From: Methyloprofundus sp. | GTDB lineage: Bacteria; Pseudomonadota; Gammaproteobacteria; Methylococcales; Methylomonadaceae | Direction: 5' to 3' | Assembly: GCA_030636485.1 (NCBI GenBank) | Contig: DAOVWV010000111.1 | Coordinates: 1-6,045 of the forward strand | DNA: 6,045 bases | Made by a program: the position numbers and the translations under genes | Notes under the pieces: generated by a model | Seen by the model: the letters and a program-made list of their open reading frames with translations, nothing else | Databases searched by the model: none | What the model was told of the DNA's origin: nothing | Shown: positions 4,425 through 6,045 of the stretch, piece by piece | Position numbering within the stretch: position 1 is the first letter of the stretch | Layout of the letters: the number at the start of each line of letters is the position of its first letter

Positions 4425-5441
4425 TTATGTGACAAGATGACTGTATGCTGATTTGACACTTGCGACGGGTACATCTGTAAAACCGGCTATCCCATCTAAA
4501 GATTTTAATTTGATTCTATCCACATCAGGGTTATTAAATTCAGCCTGTAAAATAATGGCCTTATCATTAAGGGGGGGTGTAAATTCAGGTGTAGAGCTAC
4601 GGTAAATGGCTATTTGTGGAATGCCGACAGCGGCTGCAATATGCATTAGCCCTGAATCATTGCTAATCGCTAAATATGCACAGGAAAGGAGATCCAGCGC
4701 ATCTAAAAGGCTGGTTTTTCCGCATAAATTGATGAGTTGAACGCCACTTTTTTGCTCTATTTCTACAGCCGTCTCATAATCTTTGGGCGAACCTAAAATC
4801 ATGACTTGATTGCCTGACTGAATCAGGTCTTTAGCGATGAGCGCATAATTTTCAGTGGGCCAGCGTTTGGCGGGGCCAAATTCTGCGCCTGGCATCAGTG
4901 CAATGATAGGCTGGTTTTGCTGGATATTGAATTTTTCCAGGCAGGCTTGTGCATTTTCCTGATCCACTCTTAATTGAGGCTGAGGAATGTCTTGTAATTC
5001 AGGTATTCTGGCATCGGCCTCTAATCCCAGAGAAACATAACGCTGCACCATAAAGGGAAGTTTCTGAGTGTCTAGTTTTCGTCTGTCATTTAATAAGCCA
5101 TAACGCATCTCCCCCAGAAAGCCAGTGCGTTTTGCGGCACCACTCCAGTAGCCTGTTAAGGCAGATTTCCAGGTGGTGGGCATGGTAATCGCCCAGTCAT
5201 AGTGTTTATCTTGTAGTTTCTGCGCAATATCCCTGCGTGCCTGCCAGCTAAATTTTCCCCGTTGTACTGCAATGTTGTAATGCTGATTCACTTCTGGCAT
5301 ACGCTGTAATAAATCATAGGGCCAGGGAGGCGCAACAACATCAAGCATTAAGCCTGGGTATTGTTGCTGTAGCACCTTAAATAAAGTTTGTGCCATCACC
5401 ATATCACCCACCCAGGAGGGTGCAAAAACAAGAACATTCAT
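4425..5441 (-). CDS. waaF: ADP-heptose--LPS heptosyltransferase II
   Basis: WaaF is a GT-B glycosyltransferase (family GT9) that adds the second L-glycero-D-manno-heptose to the LPS inner core at the cytoplasmic side of the inner membrane. The 338-residue product has the family motifs in order: FAPSWVGDMVM (6-16, Asp13), MPTTWKSAL (87-95), RTGFLGEMRYGLLND (105-119), MPGAEFGPAKRWP (183-195, Lys192), NDSGLMHIAAA (261-271, Asp262) and SSTPEFTPPL (282-291). Length is normal for WaaF (about 340-350). The frame could open at a GTG (5501), overlapping the upstream gene, but the ATG at 5441-5439 puts the conserved N-terminus at residue 1 and has AAGG (5457-5454) upstream. One oddity is Arg281, where most relatives have Gly or Pro before SS(T/S)P. 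It forms an operon with the kinase downstream. Confidence 0.96.
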   Translation of the reverse strand: MNVLVFAPSWVGDMVMAQTLFKVLQQQYPGLMLDVVAPPWPYDLLQRMPEVNQHYNIAVQRGKFSWQARRDIAQKLQDKHYDWAITMPTTWKSALTGYWSGAAKRTGFLGEMRYGLLNDRRKLDTQKLPFMVQRYVSLGLEADARIPELQDIPQPQLRVDQENAQACLEKFNIQQNQPIIALMPGAEFGPAKRWPTENYALIAKDLIQSGNQVMILGSPKDYETAVEIEQKSGVQLINLCGKTSLLDALDLLSCAYLAISNDSGLMHIAAAVGIPQIAIYRSSTPEFTPPLNDKAIILQAEFNNPDVDRIKLKSLDGIAGFTDVPVASVKSAYSHLVT

Positions 5442-5473
5442 AAGTTTAATGTACCTTAAGCTTGTGAGCCTTT

Positions 5474-6045
5474 CTAACCAGGATGAAAATCCAATACACA
5501 CAGCTTTTTAGCCGCATGCAGTTGACCATTTAATAATAGGTTTTTTAATTCTTCAGTCCGTTGCATATAGGTCTCGGTTAATTCTTTAAAGGCTTCTGGT
5601 AAATGATGCCGTTCCAGCTGAGATAAGTGGCCATCAAAGGCAGCTGAGACACTTAGCAGGTCGAGTAAAAAATAACGTTCTTCTGCTGAAACTTCATCTA
5701 GCACGACAAGAAAATGTTCCCAGTTATCATATTCATAGCTATCATCAATTTTAAAGGTATCACACAGCCTAAGTAATAATACCAGCATATTCGGGTGGTA
5801 GTTCTGTGCCAGTACCATCATGGTGGCAACGGCTCTTACTGCACCTTCGCGGGCTTTAGGGCTCAGCTGTGCAATCAGTTCATCGGTGAGTATGTCGTTC
5901 ACGATATGTTCTGCCAGTTTATTACCAAACAACCTTAAGCGGGCTTCACGTGCAACTTTGTATAGGGTAAATGCATCCCAGATACCGGTAACAGGAATAG
6001 CGACCCAGCTAAAGGCGGAGCGTGTTTCACCTTTACCAAAAAGCC
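5474..6045 (-). CDS. Partial gene: probable membrane-associated protein with TerB-like region (5' end beyond window)
   Basis: The frame ending at TAG (5476-5474) stays open to the right edge of the window, so the gene is cut at its 5' end and 189 residues are visible. A TTG at 5932 could be mistaken for the start, but the 37 codons before it read as convincing protein. They include the hydrophobic stretch SWVAIPVTGIWDAFTLY, then KVAREARLR, which runs smoothly into the rest. The remainder looks all-helical, with a hydrophobic segment (MMVLAQNYHPNMLVLLLRLC) and, at about visible residues 128-144, LLSVSAAFDGHLSQLE. The last stretch resembles the acidic DGxLSxxE signature of TerB-like domains. 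I cannot name the family. It ends 32 bases before waaF and is probably its operon partner, but no LPS role can be read from the sequence. Confidence 0.7.
   Translation of the reverse strand, partial: LFGKGETRSAFSWVAIPVTGIWDAFTLYKVAREARLRLFGNKLAEHIVNDILTDELIAQLSPKAREGAVRAVATMMVLAQNYHPNMLVLLLRLCDTFKIDDSYEYDNWEHFLVVLDEVSAEERYFLLDLLSVSAAFDGHLSQLERHHLPEAFKELTETYMQRTEELKNLLLNGQLHAAKKLCVLDFHPG

Overview
The window looks like a chromosomal segment of a Gram-negative bacterium, most likely a gammaproteobacterium. The evidence is a clear LPS inner-core heptosyltransferase II (WaaF) gene followed by an LPS-type sugar kinase, both protein families of outer-membrane biogenesis. Nothing in the sequence fixes the genus.

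It has two halves. The right half (about 3646-6045, all minus strand) is an ordinary cell-envelope block. In transcription order it holds the 3' part of a gene for a probable membrane-associated protein with a TerB-like helical region, then waaF, then an InaA/KdkA-like LPS kinase. Gaps of 32 and 12 bases suggest one operon, with its promoter outside the window.

The left half is an accessory, toxin-rich segment. After a poorly explained left edge (1-291) and an unrecognised membrane protein gene (292-834), three toxin-type modules lie between about 980 and 3335. They are a YefM-YoeB pair on the plus strand, a stand-alone HTH-Fic protein on the plus strand, and a second, clearly different YefM-YoeB pair on the minus strand, convergent with the Fic gene. 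Each module has its own promoter candidate overlapped by inverted repeats, as expected for self-repressed toxin loci. The Fic promoter is the most elaborate, with three interleaved perfect dyads and three CGAAC boxes in about 80 bases.

The Fic gene is bracketed by two diverged, same-orientation copies of a 70-85 base imperfect palindromic element, with a possible fragment near 147. A separate REP-like block with tandem 36/37-base units lies at 3530-3640, between the envelope operon and the second toxin-antitoxin pair.

The most interesting item is the Fic protein. It carries an intact catalytic motif, a DNA-binding-type N-terminus, and a candidate internal inhibitory motif with Asp where Gly/Asn is usual. 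It may therefore be a one-gene toxin that carries both its own repressor and its own inhibitor.
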